A DNA stretch of 64,000 nt from Pseudomonas sp. P7548 (GTDB taxonomy: Bacteria > Pseudomonadota > Gammaproteobacteria > Pseudomonadales > Pseudomonadaceae): NCBI RefSeq assembly GCF_013386585.1, contig NZ_JACARO010000015.1, positions 124,001-188,000 on the forward strand, given 5' to 3'. The notes beneath the pieces were generated by a model. It had not been told where the DNA came from. It was given only the letters and a program-made list of their open reading frames with translations, and ran no database searches. Of the stretch, positions 45,292 through 54,483 are shown in pieces. The position numbers and the translations under genes were made by a program. Each line of letters begins with the position of its first letter. Within the stretch, counting starts at the first letter, position 1.

Positions 45292-46017
45292 ATGACTGAA
45301 TCAAACGAAACGCCGAACACCGTGGAAGAAGGCGACGAGTCCAAGCACCGCCGCATCAAGAGTTTTGTGATGCGCGCCGGTCGCATGACCGAAGGCCAGC
45401 AAAAGGGCCTGGAGCAAGGTACGCCGCTGTTCGTGCTGCCATTGGCGGATGCGCCGGTGGACTACGACCAGGTGTTCGGCCGTTCGGCGCCGCGTTCCCT
45501 GGAAATCGGCTTTGGCATGGGCCACTCCCTGCTGGAAATGGCCGCCGCCTCGCCGGAACAGGATTTCATCGGTGTGGAAGTTCACCGCCCGGGTGTCGGC
45601 GCGCTGCTCAATGGCGTGCTGACCCAAGGCCTGACCAACCTGCGGGTGTATGACTGCGACGCGATCGAAGTGCTCAACCGCTGCATCGCCGACAACAGCC
45701 TCGACCGCCTGATGCTGTTCTTCCCAGACCCATGGCACAAGGCCCGTCACCACAAGCGCCGCATCGTCCAGGCCTCCTTCGCGGAACTGGTGCGCAGCAA
45801 GCTGAAAGTGGGCGGCATCCTGCACATGGCCACCGACTGGGAACCGTATGCTGAATACATGCTGGAAGTGATGAACGTCGCCCCTGGCTATCGCAACATC
45901 GCCGAAGACGGCAAATGCGTGCCGCGCCCGGCGGAGCGCCCGATCACCAAGTTTGAACGTCGTGGTGAGCGACTCGGGCATGGTGTGTGGGATTTGAAGT
46001 TCGAGAAGCTGGCTTAA
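45292..46017 (+). CDS. trmB: tRNA (guanine-46-N7)-methyltransferase
   Basis: A 241-residue SAM-dependent methyltransferase that makes m7G46 in tRNA variable loops. The SAM motif is [15 protein letters not shown], and the catalytic/tRNA region is [23 protein letters not shown] at 45292 is used rather than the TTG one codon earlier. It follows thiG closely and is ended by a strong hairpin, so thiS-thiG-trmB may be one transcript. Confidence 0.96.
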   Translation: MTESNETPNTVEEGDESKHRRIKSFVMRAGRMTEGQQKGLEQGTPLFVLPLADAPVDYDQVFGRSAPRSLEIGFGMGHSLLEMAAASPEQDFIGVEVHRPGVGALLNGVLTQGLTNLRVYDCDAIEVLNRCIADNSLDRLMLFFPDPWHKARHHKRRIVQASFAELVRSKLKVGGILHMATDWEPYAEYMLEVMNVAPGYRNIAEDGKCVPRPAERPITKFERRGERLGHGVWDLKFEKLA

Positions 46018-46030
46018 ACGGCTACGCATC

Positions 46031-46068
46031 AGCGGCGGTGAAGCAGGTTTGCTTCACCGCCGTTTTCG
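46031..46068 (+). terminator. Rho-independent terminator of trmB
   Basis: GCGGCGGTGAAGCA and TGCTTCACCGCCG form a long GC stem with a short loop, followed by TTTTCGTTT, 14 bases after the trmB stop. Confidence 0.88.
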
Positions 46069-46095
46069 TTTCTACTTGTAAAGGAATACAAGGGT

Positions 46096-46908
46096 TTGAA
46101 ATTTACGTTCCCCTGCTTGTTGCTGCTGAGTCTGCTGTCTGCGGCAGTATTCGCCACCACGACCGCCTCCCTTCCAGTGATTTCTCCGGACGACTACTTT
46201 GAGCGTGCTCAAAAGAAAGCGGAACAACTGCGCGTGTTGATTGAGGAAAACCTGCCTCTGGAAGCCAGTGGCAAACTGGATCCCAAGGTCTCGGCTGAGT
46301 TGGCCAAAGAAGGTAAGGATAAGATAGCTGCGTTGCAAAGCGACCTGAAGATGGCTTCCGACGGTGGGCATACGGTAGCGACTTACATGCTGGCCAATAT
46401 GCAAAGTCGGTTCGGGATGTCGGACGCCGAGCGCAAACAGGTCTGCGAGCCGATGCACAGGGCAATGGATCAAGGCCTGTTGGCAGCCGCGGTAGGTTAT
46501 TACTACCAATGCGACCAGACTTACATGCGCCTTAATTTTCTTGACCCAGGCCATGTGAAGTATCTGGAGGATCTTAAGCAGATGCTCCTGCGCGCTGATG
46601 GATTTCAGGGCTATTACCCTTTGTACACACAACGCTCGCTCTGTTTCGAGAAAGATCGTCTGGCTGAGATCAAGGAGGAGTGGACCGTAGCCAACCAGCA
46701 GGCGCAGGCCAGTGCGCGAATGCTGACCTATGACCAGTACCGAGCCGACGCCTACTACATATTGGCTGCAACTCGAATGAACGAAAAAGGCATGCCCGAC
46801 AGCCTCAACCTGACCTATCTGAACCAAGCGCTGGCGTTGGGCTGCAAAGACCCGATGACGCTTAAAGAGTATTACGAGAAAGCGTTTGGAGGGCAGGCGT
46901 CCAAATAG
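46096..46908 (+). CDS. Unrecognised secreted protein, helical, Cys-containing
   Basis: A 270-residue protein I do not recognise. A signal peptide (CLLLLSLLSAAVFATTTA) is followed by a mainly helical mature part. Four cysteines lie in KQVCEP, YYQCDQT, SLCFEKD and LGCKDP, suggesting periplasmic disulfides. Segments such as GHTVATYMLANMQSRFGM and LNQALALGCKDPMTL recall short helical repeats (Sel1/TPR-like) but too weakly to assign. The start is TTG at 46096 with AAGGAAT about 10 bases upstream. Codon use looks less GC-rich than that of neighbours. Confidence 0.7.
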   Translation: MKFTFPCLLLLSLLSAAVFATTTASLPVISPDDYFERAQKKAEQLRVLIEENLPLEASGKLDPKVSAELAKEGKDKIAALQSDLKMASDGGHTVATYMLANMQSRFGMSDAERKQVCEPMHRAMDQGLLAAAVGYYYQCDQTYMRLNFLDPGHVKYLEDLKQMLLRADGFQGYYPLYTQRSLCFEKDRLAEIKEEWTVANQQAQASARMLTYDQYRADAYYILAATRMNEKGMPDSLNLTYLNQALALGCKDPMTLKEYYEKAFGGQASK

Positions 46909-46983
46909 GGCTGCTTCGTCTAACGCTGGTCAGCGACATGTGTCGCTGAAATTCAAAAAATCGGCCAGCCCAAAACGCACCCT

Positions 46984-47071
46984 TGTAGGAGCTGGCTTGC
47001 CAGCGATAGCGGTCTATAGGCGGCCAATGAACTGCCTGACACACCGCCATCGCCGGCAAGCCAGCTCCTAC
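46984..47071. repeat. REP/REPIN inverted repeat, type C variant
   Basis: Ends TGTAGGAGCTGGCTTGCCAG and CGCCGGCAAGCCAGCTCCTA; the two arms differ at a few positions. It lies in the convergent spacer between the secreted protein gene and kptA. Confidence 0.88.
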
Positions 47072-47084
47072 GATATCTGTCGAG

Positions 47085-47633
47085 TCAAAGCACTTTGAGG
47101 AACCGCGCAGGCACCCGCTCTGTCAGCCAAACCCCATTCTCAGCCTGAAAAAACCTGTAGCCCTCGGCGAGCATCTTCGGGGTGTCTATCTGCAGAATCG
47201 CCACTTTCCCATAGCGTTGTCCGACTTCTCTGGCCGTCTCAAGTTGTTCACTGAGGTGTACGTGATGACGCGAGCCTGGAATCAGGCCCTGCTGGCTGAT
47301 TGACTCCATGAAGCGGGTCGCGGTGCCATGGAAAAGCACCGCGGGCGGTTGTTTTTCGTCGAGTTGCAGCTGGACGTTCTTGTTGGAGTGGCCTTGCACG
47401 GCCCGGATTCGTCCGTTGTCCTCAGAGAACGCAAAGCGTTTTTTGTCGTTGCCGGACACCACCTGCTCAAGCAATTCCCGGGTAAGGCTGCGCCCGTTGC
47501 TGGCAGCGGTCTCGATCAGTTCGGCAACGCTTGCCCAGCCCTCTGAGTCCAAGGAAAGACCAATTGCCTGAGGCTCGTGACGCAGTACATAGCTAAGAAA
47601 TTTACTGGTGTCGTCCAGAAGCGTTTTGCTCAT
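47085..47633 (-). CDS. kptA: RNA 2'-phosphotransferase (Tpt1/KptA family)
   Basis: A 182-residue enzyme that transfers a 2'-phosphate from an RNA or DNA end to NAD+, giving ADP-ribose 1'',2''-cyclic phosphate. Family landmarks are LSYVLRHEPQAIGL (N-terminal winged helix, LRHxP), GHS near residue 80, LFHGTATRFMESI and GLIPGSRHHVHLSE. The start MSKTLLDDTSKFLS fits the family. In eukaryotes it completes tRNA splicing; bacteria have no such pathway, so the true substrate is unresolved. It stands alone beside a REP element. Confidence 0.92.
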   Translation of the reverse strand: MSKTLLDDTSKFLSYVLRHEPQAIGLSLDSEGWASVAELIETAASNGRSLTRELLEQVVSGNDKKRFAFSEDNGRIRAVQGHSNKNVQLQLDEKQPPAVLFHGTATRFMESISQQGLIPGSRHHVHLSEQLETAREVGQRYGKVAILQIDTPKMLAEGYRFFQAENGVWLTERVPARFLKVL

Positions 47634-47711
47634 GAGATGTCCTTGGCTTTGTCTGGATGAAATTAGCGCCGACCTGCCCCGCACTCCTACAGGGGGTGTG
47701 TTGGTTTTGGA

Positions 47712-48035
47712 TCAGCGGCGGTCTGCAACTACGCCAATTAGTACCAATACGACCACCAGCACCGGTGCCAGGCTGTAGTTATTGAACTGGCTCAAGCCCC
47801 GCACAATCCACGGCGTGGCGTAGATCAACGCGGCGCCGCTGCCGATCATGCACAGCAACGCCATCAGCGGCACGCGCAAGGCGCCGGCGACGCTGCCCAG
47901 GCGGGCTTCCACCCAGCCCTTGATGTCGGCGCCAAACAGCACCAGCAAGCAGCCCACCAGGGCCAGGGAGATTTCCGACAGATTGCTACGGCTCCAGCGG
48001 GATACGGTGGCGAGCAGGTCGAGTACCAAATCCAT
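47712..48035 (-). CDS. DUF3392 membrane protein
   Basis: A 107-residue inner-membrane protein with three hydrophobic segments (about 22-38, 55-75 and 86-103). It resembles the DUF3392 family found at the same position in other pseudomonads. Function unknown. It follows hemW on the same strand by 18 bases and is probably the last gene of the rdgB-hemW transcript. Confidence 0.8.
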   Translation of the reverse strand: MDLVLDLLATVSRWSRSNLSEISLALVGCLLVLFGADIKGWVEARLGSVAGALRVPLMALLCMIGSGAALIYATPWIVRGLSQFNNYSLAPVLVVVLVLIGVVADRR

Positions 48036-48053
48036 GTGATTTCCTTAAGAGCG

Positions 48054-49256
48054 TCAGCTCAAAAACTTCTGCAGCAGGTCATTGAGAAAGAGTTGCCCGC
48101 GGTCGGTCGCCGCCAGGCGTGACGGTTCGACCTGCATCAAGCCACTTTGTTCGGCCTCGCGACGGCCTTCATCCAGGCTCGCCAGGTCCAGCCCGGTGCG
48201 CTCGGCGTATAGCTTGGCGTCCACGCCTTCGGTGAGGCGCAAGGCGTTCATCAGGAACTCGAACGGCAGGTCCTCGTTCGTCAGCTCTTTCGCGCCGGCC
48301 TGAAAGCTTTTGGCCGGGTTGAGGTAGTCCTTTGGTGCGCGTGTCTTCCAGGTGCGCACGATGCGCCCATCTGGGTGGCTGAGCTTGCCATGGGCGCCCG
48401 CGCCGATGCCGATGAAGTCGCCAAAACTCCAGTAGTTCAGGTTGTGCCGCGCCGGACGGCCCGGTTGGGCATAGGCTGACACTTCGTATTGCGCGTAGCC
48501 GTGCTCAGCCAGCAACGCCTGACCCGCTTCCTGGATATCCCATAAGGTGTCGTCTTCCGGCAGCGCCGGTGGCTGGTTCCAGAACACCGTGTTGGGTTCC
48601 AGGGTCAGTTGATACCACGACAGATGCGTCGGCTTGAGCGCAATCGCCTGGCGCAGGTCGCTCAGGGCGTCGTCCAGGGACTGATCGGGCAAGCCATGCA
48701 TCAAGTCCAGGTTGAAGTTATCGAACCCGGCCTGGCGCGCCATGCCGGCAGCACGCACGGCTTCGTCGCCGTTGTGGATGCGTCCCAGGGCTTCAAGCTT
48801 CTGCTGCTGGAAACTCTGGATGCCAATGGACAGCCGATTGATCCCCAGCTTGCGGTACGCCACGAACTTCTCTTGCTCGAAGGTGCCGGGGTTGGCCTCC
48901 AGGGTGATCTCGATATCGCTGGCAAACGGGATGCGTGCTTCCACGCCCTTGAGCAAACGGCCCAGCGCCGCAGCGCTGAACAGGCTCGGGGTGCCGCCAC
49001 CAAAGAAGATCGAACTCAGCTCGCGGCCATACACCGCGTGCAGGTCCTGGTCGAGATCGGCCAGCAACGCGTCCACATACGCTTCTTCCGGCAGCACCTT
49101 GCTGGCGGTGTGGGAGTTGAAGTCGCAATAAGGGCATTTGCGCACGCACCACGGGATGTGGATATACAGCGCCAAGGGCGGCAGCAGGGGCAGGGCCGCC
49201 CGTGGAGTTTGCGCGCCGCCGTGGATCAGCGGCTGCGCAGAGGTGTTCTGGGTCAT
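48054..49256 (-). CDS. hemW: Radical SAM haem chaperone HemW
   Basis: A 400-residue radical SAM protein. The cluster motif C-x3-C-x2-C plus extra Cys-like context reads [13 protein letters not shown] (about 36-48), followed by [12 protein letters not shown] and the C-terminal HemN-like domain. It was formerly called coproporphyrinogen oxidase-like, but HemW lacks that activity and acts as a haem chaperone for respiratory proteins. It overlaps rdgB by four bases. Confidence 0.93.
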   Translation of the reverse strand: MTQNTSAQPLIHGGAQTPRAALPLLPPLALYIHIPWCVRKCPYCDFNSHTASKVLPEEAYVDALLADLDQDLHAVYGRELSSIFFGGGTPSLFSAAALGRLLKGVEARIPFASDIEITLEANPGTFEQEKFVAYRKLGINRLSIGIQSFQQQKLEALGRIHNGDEAVRAAGMARQAGFDNFNLDLMHGLPDQSLDDALSDLRQAIALKPTHLSWYQLTLEPNTVFWNQPPALPEDDTLWDIQEAGQALLAEHGYAQYEVSAYAQPGRPARHNLNYWSFGDFIGIGAGAHGKLSHPDGRIVRTWKTRAPKDYLNPAKSFQAGAKELTNEDLPFEFLMNALRLTEGVDAKLYAERTGLDLASLDEGRREAEQSGLMQVEPSRLAATDRGQLFLNDLLQKFLS

Positions 49257-49849
49257 TTCAGGCTCAGGCGTTGGCGCAGCAAATCCATTGCGCGAGCACG
49301 GTGGCTGATCTGGTTCTTGTCGGCCGGGCTCAGTTCGGCGCTGGAGGCATTGCGCTCCGGCACCCAGAACAGCGGGTCATAGCCAAAACCGTGTTCACCG
49401 CTGGCCGCATGCAGGATGCGCCCGTGCCACAGTCCTTCACACAGGATCGGCAACGGGTCGTCGGCGTGGCGCACCAGGGCCAGCACGCAGACGAACTGCG
49501 CGCCGCGCTCGGCGTCCGGCACGTCCTTGAGGGCGTCCAGCAGCTTGGCGTTGTTGGCTGCATCGCCTTTGCCATCGGCATAACGCGCCGAATAGATGCC
49601 CGGTGCGCCGCCGAGGAAGTCCACCGCCAGGCCCGAGTCATCCGCCAGCGCCGGCAGGCCGGAAATGCGTGCAGCATTGCGTGCCTTGAGGATGGCGTTT
49701 TCGACGAATGACAGGCCAGTCTCTTCCGGCTCCACCTGGCTGAACTCGCCAATCGAGCGCAGTTGCACGGAGTCGCCGAGCATGGCTTGCAGTTCTTTGA
49801 GTTTGCCGGCGTTATGGCTGGCCAGTACGAGTTGGGTGAGTTTCATCAT
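49253..49849 (-). CDS. rdgB: dITP/XTP pyrophosphatase (non-canonical purine NTP hydrolase)
   Basis: A 198-residue house-cleaning nucleotide hydrolase that removes dITP, ITP and XTP before incorporation. Typical motifs are [40 protein letters not shown] and GFGYDPLFW. Two adjacent ATGs can serve as start (ATGATG); the first overlaps the stop of the DUF4426 gene. It lies in the metW-DUF4426-rdgB-hemW run. Confidence 0.96.
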   Translation of the reverse strand: MMKLTQLVLASHNAGKLKELQAMLGDSVQLRSIGEFSQVEPEETGLSFVENAILKARNAARISGLPALADDSGLAVDFLGGAPGIYSARYADGKGDAANNAKLLDALKDVPDAERGAQFVCVLALVRHADDPLPILCEGLWHGRILHAASGEHGFGYDPLFWVPERNASSAELSPADKNQISHRARAMDLLRQRLSLK

Positions 49850-50280
49850 TCGGCCGGGAAGAGTTCTTGAACAAAACTGAAACCGTGGGCTTTGCCGCCG
49901 GTTTCAACATTGATGGTGAAAGTCTTGAATTCCTGCTGCGGCACCGAGTAGGGCGCGAGGTAGTTGGTCACGCCTTTTTCGGTGATCTGCTTGAAGGTCA
50001 GCACTTCGCTTTTGCCAAGCGAGTCCTTGATGGTGCCGGTCACTTGCGCCACCACCGGGGTCACGCCCTTGAACACGGACACGTTGATCAGGCCCTTGTT
50101 CTTGCTGCGCACCACGCCAACGGCCTGGGCGGTTTCCGGCTGCAGGAAGCTGGAGGTGAAGGTGTTGTAGCGCACGGTGATATCGCCGAATTCCTTCGTG
50201 CGGTTAGGGTCGATAACGTCGGCGGCCATGGCGTTGGCGCCAAGCAGTGCGGTCAATAGAAAAACAGCCAAACGACTCAT
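49846..50280 (-). CDS. DUF4426 secreted protein
   Basis: A 144-residue periplasmic protein with a clear signal peptide ([16 protein letters not shown], cut near residue 19). The mature part is beta-rich with one domain that matches DUF4426, found next to metW in many Gammaproteobacteria. Function unknown. It is 21 bases downstream of metW and its stop overlaps the rdgB start. Confidence 0.85.
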   Translation of the reverse strand: MSRLAVFLLTALLGANAMAADVIDPNRTKEFGDITVRYNTFTSSFLQPETAQAVGVVRSKNKGLINVSVFKGVTPVVAQVTGTIKDSLGKSEVLTFKQITEKGVTNYLAPYSVPQQEFKTFTINVETGGKAHGFSFVQELFPAE

Positions 50281-50301
50281 GAGCGTCCCTCTTGAAAATG
50301 A

Positions 50302-50922
50302 TTAGACGGCAATCTTGTGGTCGGTCAGGCCAGGGCTGCTGACCCGGTAAATGCCGATTTCTCCCAACAGATTAGGCCACAGCTTACTCGCCCAGCCATG
50401 GCGGTGCTGTTGATCGACGGCAAGGCGGTTGATCACCTTGGCTTCACGCTCGCCACACAAGGCTTCGAAGTCTTCGAAGGTGCAGAAGTGGATGTTCGGC
50501 GTGTTGTACCACGTGTACGGCAGGAAGTCCGACACGGGCATGCGGCCCTTGGTGGCCAGGTACCAACGGCAGCGCCAGTGGCCGAAATTGGGGAAGGTGA
50601 TGATGCACTGGCGGCCTACGCGCAGCATTTCGTCGAGGATGCGGTCTGGGTAGTGCACCGCCTGCAGGGCCTGTGTCATCACCACGATGTCGAAGCTGTT
50701 GCTGGCAAAGTTGCCCAGGCCCTTGTCCAGGTCCTGCTCGATCACGTTGATACCCTTGGCCACGCACTGGGCGATGTTGTCCGGGTCGTTTTCCAGGCCG
50801 TAGCCGGTGACTTGCTTGTTGTCGCGCAGCCAGCTCAGCAGTTCGCCATCGCCGCAGCCCAAGTCGAGCACGCGGCTGCCGGCGGGGATCCAGTCTTGGA
50901 TGATTTCCAGGTCGGCTCTCAT
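50302..50922 (-). CDS. metW: MetW, methionine-biosynthesis partner of MetX
   Basis: A 206-residue class I methyltransferase-fold protein. The SAM-like motif is VLDLGCGDGELLSWL, and VMTQALQAVHYPDRILDEM is typical of MetW. It is always next to metX in Pseudomonas and is needed for full activity of homoserine acylation; its own methyltransferase activity is not established. It starts 7 bases after metX ends. Confidence 0.94.
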   Translation of the reverse strand: MRADLEIIQDWIPAGSRVLDLGCGDGELLSWLRDNKQVTGYGLENDPDNIAQCVAKGINVIEQDLDKGLGNFASNSFDIVVMTQALQAVHYPDRILDEMLRVGRQCIITFPNFGHWRCRWYLATKGRMPVSDFLPYTWYNTPNIHFCTFEDFEALCGEREAKVINRLAVDQQHRHGWASKLWPNLLGEIGIYRVSSPGLTDHKIAV

Positions 50923-50929
50923 GGCGTTC

Positions 50930-52069
50930 TCACACAGTAATCCGGTTCATGTAATTGCCGAACGCCTGCAGGTAGCGCGGGATCGGAATCAGGAAGGCGT
51001 CGTGGCCCTGCGGCGCGTCGATCTCCAGGTAGCAGACGTCTTTGCGCGCCGCCATCAAGGCATCCACCAGCTCGCGGGAGCGCGCCGGCGAGAAGCGCCA
51101 GTCGGTGGTGAACGACATCACGCAGAACTTGGCCTTGGCGCCCTCGAAGGTTTTCGCCAGGTCATCGTCGTGATTGGCCGCAGGGTCGAAGTAGTCCAGG
51201 GCCTTGGTCATCAACAGGTAGGTGTTGGCGTCGAAACGTCCGGAGAACTCCTCGCCCTGATATCGCAGGTAGCTTTCTACCTGGAACTCGACGCTGTGGA
51301 AGTCGTAGTTGAGCTTTTCGCTCTTGAGGCCACGGCCGAATTTCTCGCCCATGGAGTCATCGGACAGGTAGGTGATATGCCCGACCATCCGCGCCAGCAT
51401 CAGGCCGCGCTTGGGGATCACGCCGGCTTCCTGGAACGAACCGCCGTGGAACTCGGGGTCGGTGAGGATGGCCTGGCGCGCCACTTCGTTGAAGGCGATG
51501 TTCTGCGCCGACAATTTGGGGGCTGAGGCGATGGCCAGGCAATGGCGCACGCGATCCGGGTAGGTGATGGTCCATTGCAGGGCCTGCATGCCGCCCAGGC
51601 TGCCACCGATCACGGCGGCCCACTGGCTGATGCCCAGCAGGTCGGCCAGGCGTGCCTGGCTGTGTACCCAGTCTTCCACGGTGAGCACCGGGAAGTCCGC
51701 GCCGAACGGCTTGCCGGTTTCCGGGTTGAGGCTGCTCGGGCCGGTGGAACCGTTGCAGCCGCCGAGGTTGTTCAGGCTGACCACAAAGAACTTGTTGGTG
51801 TCGATGGGCTTGCCGGGGCCGATGCAGCTGTCCCACCAGCCGGGCTTGCGCTCGTCGGCCGAGTGATAGCCTGCGGCGTGATGATGGCCGGACAGGGCGT
51901 GGCAGATCAGCACGGCATTGCTCGCCGTGGCGTTCAATTGGCCGTAGGTTTCGTAGATCAGGTCGTAGGCTGGCAGCGACCGGCCGCAGGCCAGGGCCAG
52001 CGGTTCGCTGAAGTGCGCCACTTGGGGCACGACCAGTCCAACAGAATCGGGGGGGAAGGCAGCTGGCAT
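50930..52069 (-). CDS. metX: Homoserine O-acyltransferase MetX
   Basis: A 379-residue alpha/beta-hydrolase-fold enzyme that acylates homoserine in methionine synthesis. The catalytic Ser is in [12 protein letters not shown], Asp in FTTDWRFSP and His in QGHDAFLIP. In Pseudomonas, MetX proteins use succinyl-CoA rather than acetyl-CoA; which acyl donor applies cannot be read with certainty from the sequence. It forms an operon with metW. Confidence 0.95.
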   Translation of the reverse strand: MPAAFPPDSVGLVVPQVAHFSEPLALACGRSLPAYDLIYETYGQLNATASNAVLICHALSGHHHAAGYHSADERKPGWWDSCIGPGKPIDTNKFFVVSLNNLGGCNGSTGPSSLNPETGKPFGADFPVLTVEDWVHSQARLADLLGISQWAAVIGGSLGGMQALQWTITYPDRVRHCLAIASAPKLSAQNIAFNEVARQAILTDPEFHGGSFQEAGVIPKRGLMLARMVGHITYLSDDSMGEKFGRGLKSEKLNYDFHSVEFQVESYLRYQGEEFSGRFDANTYLLMTKALDYFDPAANHDDDLAKTFEGAKAKFCVMSFTTDWRFSPARSRELVDALMAARKDVCYLEIDAPQGHDAFLIPIPRYLQAFGNYMNRITV

Positions 52070-52163
52070 CGACCCTGCTCTCGTTTAAATGAGGCGTAAG
52101 TCTAAAGAGCGGGGGGGCCAGCGGCAAGCAAAGGCGCAGATACAAAATATGGCAGTTGGCCTG

Positions 52164-52251
52164 TGTGGGAGTCGGGCTTGCCCGCGATGCAGGCACCTCG
52201 GTGTGTCAGTGACACCGCGGTGATGCTATCGCAGGCAAGCCAGCTCCCACA
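52164..52251. repeat. REP/REPIN inverted repeat, type A with a hybrid left end
   Basis: Left end TGTGGGAGTCGGGCTTGCCC, right end GCAGGCAAGCCAGCTCCCAC. It separates the yggT-side cluster from metX, upstream of the metX start. Confidence 0.85.
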
Positions 52252-52276
52252 CAAGCCAGCTTGCACAGGAGGCATA

Positions 52277-52864
52277 TCAGATCAGGCCGAACAATTCCTT
52301 AGGCATGAACGCGTAGTAGGCCAGGCGCGGGATCACCCAGCTTTGCAGCAGCTGGATCGCGATAAACGCGAAGATCGGCGAGATATCCAGGCCGCCCAGG
52401 TTGGGGATCAAGCGACGGAACGGCGCCAGCACCGGCTCGGTGATCTGATACACCAGCTCGGCGCCCGGGCTGCGGCTGCCGGGAGCGACCCACGAGAGGA
52501 TCACGCTGATGATCATCGACCAGAAGATGATCTTCAAAAACAGCGAGAAAATGCCAATCAGGCCCCACGGCAACAGCAGCACGGTGTTGGCCTGGTAGCC
52601 ATTGAGCAGCAGGATCACTGCAAACAGCAGGATCTGCAGCAGCAGCGCCAGCACCAGCGATGACATGTCCAGGCCAAACATGCTCGGGACCACCCGGCGC
52701 AGTGGCTTGAGCAGCGGCTGGGTAGCCTTCACCACGAACTGGCACAGCGGGTTGTAGAAGTTCGCCCGCACCAGTTGCAGGATAAAGCGCATCAGCACGA
52801 TCAGCAGGTACAGGCTGCCCAGGGTCTGGATGATGAAAACGGCAGCGTCATTGATTCCAAGCAT
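52277..52864 (-). CDS. yggT: YggT-family membrane protein
   Basis: A 195-residue inner-membrane protein with four to five hydrophobic segments and two YggT repeats (FYNPLCQFVVKATQPLLKPL and LVYQITEPVLAPFRRLIPN). The family is linked to osmotic shock tolerance and ion balance, and in other bacteria to division-site proteins; a defined activity is lacking. Located 23 bases after proC, in the yggS-proC-yggT cluster conserved in pseudomonads. Confidence 0.9.
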   Translation of the reverse strand: MLGINDAAVFIIQTLGSLYLLIVLMRFILQLVRANFYNPLCQFVVKATQPLLKPLRRVVPSMFGLDMSSLVLALLLQILLFAVILLLNGYQANTVLLLPWGLIGIFSLFLKIIFWSMIISVILSWVAPGSRSPGAELVYQITEPVLAPFRRLIPNLGGLDISPIFAFIAIQLLQSWVIPRLAYYAFMPKELFGLI

Positions 52865-52887
52865 GTTTGATTCCTTGTAGGGGACGA

Positions 52888-53706
52888 CTATTTGCCCAGC
52901 TGCTCGGCCATTTCGGCTGAACGATGTGCTGCGGCACCCAGTGCTTTTTCCACCAGGGCTTCAAAGCCCCCGGCCTGGAACGATTCGATGGCAGCCTGCG
53001 TGGTACCGCCTGGGGAGGTCACGCGGCGGCGCAGTTCGGCGGCGTCTACGTCGCTGGTCACCGCCATCTTCGCGGCGCCAAGGGCCGTTTGTTCGGCCAG
53101 TTGCTTGGCGATTTCCTGCGGCAGGCCCAGTTTCACGCCGGCGGCGGTCATGGCTTCGATCAGCAGGAAGAAATACGCCGGGCCGCTGCCGGACACGGCG
53201 GTGACCGCGTCCAACTGCTGCTCCTGTTCCAGCCACAGGGCGATGCCCACGGCAGACAGCAGTTCCTGGGCTTGGCCGCGCTGTTCGGCGCTGACTTCGG
53301 AGGTGGCATACAGGCCGCTCACACCCTGGCGCAACAACGAAGGCGTGTTGGGCATGCAACGCACGATCGGCTGTGCGCCAAGCCAATTGGTCATGCTGGC
53401 ACACGTGATGCCGGCGGCAATCGAGACCACCAACTGGTGCGGTTGCAAGTTCGGGCGCAGGCTTTCGCACACGGCCTTCATGGCTTGTGGCTTCACCGCC
53501 AATACGATCACGTCGACGCCCTGGATGGCCTCGGCGTTGTCGGCAAAGGTTTCAATGCCGTGCTCGGCGCTGACGCGGGCGCGGGTCTCGGCGCCCGGGT
53601 CGCTGGCGCGGATCTGCTGGGCTTGCAAGCCCTTGGCCCGCAGGCCACCGATCAGGCTGGCCGCCATGTTACCGGCGCCGATAAAGGCAATACGCGTGTT
53701 ACTCAT
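52888..53706 (-). CDS. proC: Pyrroline-5-carboxylate reductase
   Basis: A 272-residue enzyme reducing pyrroline-5-carboxylate to proline with NAD(P)H. The N-terminal nucleotide-binding motif is FIGAGNMAASLIGGL, and the C-terminal signature VSGSGPAYFFLLIEAM and VTSPGGTTQAAIE are intact. It is between yggS (33 bases upstream) and yggT. Confidence 0.96.
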   Translation of the reverse strand: MSNTRIAFIGAGNMAASLIGGLRAKGLQAQQIRASDPGAETRARVSAEHGIETFADNAEAIQGVDVIVLAVKPQAMKAVCESLRPNLQPHQLVVSIAAGITCASMTNWLGAQPIVRCMPNTPSLLRQGVSGLYATSEVSAEQRGQAQELLSAVGIALWLEQEQQLDAVTAVSGSGPAYFFLLIEAMTAAGVKLGLPQEIAKQLAEQTALGAAKMAVTSDVDAAELRRRVTSPGGTTQAAIESFQAGGFEALVEKALGAAAHRSAEMAEQLGK

Positions 53707-53739
53707 GACAGGTCCTTACTCAGAGGGAAGTCAGCCATT

Positions 53740-54426
53740 TCAAGGCTGGCCGTAGTCGCGGGCGCCAAACAGGGCGGTACCGATCCGCACCCAGGTGGCA
53801 CCTTGGGCAATGGCCGACTCAAGGTCGTGGCTCATGCCCATGGAAAGTGTGTCCAGCGGCAGGTTCAGACGGGCTTGCAGCTCACGCACCGTGGCGAAGG
53901 CTGCATCTTGCGCGGCACGGTCTTCAGTCGGCTCAGGGATTGCCATCAAGCCCCGCAGCTGCAAGCGCGGCAGTGCGCTGATTGCCTCGGCCAGGGCCGG
54001 CAGGTCGGCGGGCGTACAGCCGGACTTGCTGGCTTCGCCACTGACGTTGACCTGGATGCAGATGTTCAGCGGCGGCAGGTCGGCCGGGCGTTGTTCGGAC
54101 AGGCGTTGTGCGATTTTGAGGCGGTCCACGGAATGCACCCAAGCGAAGTTCTCGGCGATAGCGCGCGTCTTGTTCGATTGAATGGGGCCGATGAAGTGCC
54201 AACTCAAGGGCAGGTCGGTTAATTCGGCCTGTTTGCCCAAGGCTTCCTGCAGGTAGTTCTCGCCAAAGTCGCGCATCCCGGCGGCATAGGCTTCACGCAC
54301 GGCTTGCGCGGGTTTGGTCTTGCTCACGGCCAGCAGGTGGATGCTGCTTGCGTCACGTTGCACGGCGTCGGCTGCGGCGCGGATGCGCTGGCTAACCTGG
54401 CCAATGTTGTCTGCTATCGTCGACAT
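53740..54426 (-). CDS. yggS: Pyridoxal-phosphate homeostasis protein YggS
   Basis: A 228-residue single-domain PLP-binding protein with the alanine-racemase N-terminal-type barrel. The PLP lysine is in LAVSKTKPAQA (about 32-42), with WHFIGPIQSNK and a C-terminal SMGMSHDLESAI phosphate-binding segment. It controls PLP and amino acid pools and has no known catalysis. It is divergent from pilT and opens the leftward yggS-proC-yggT cluster. Confidence 0.94.
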   Translation of the reverse strand: MSTIADNIGQVSQRIRAAADAVQRDASSIHLLAVSKTKPAQAVREAYAAGMRDFGENYLQEALGKQAELTDLPLSWHFIGPIQSNKTRAIAENFAWVHSVDRLKIAQRLSEQRPADLPPLNICIQVNVSGEASKSGCTPADLPALAEAISALPRLQLRGLMAIPEPTEDRAAQDAAFATVRELQARLNLPLDTLSMGMSHDLESAIAQGATWVRIGTALFGARDYGQP

Positions 54427-54483
54427 TCAAGATGCGCCCGTGGATATGGAGTCCGCGGCATTCTACTGGAAATGGAAAGCCCT

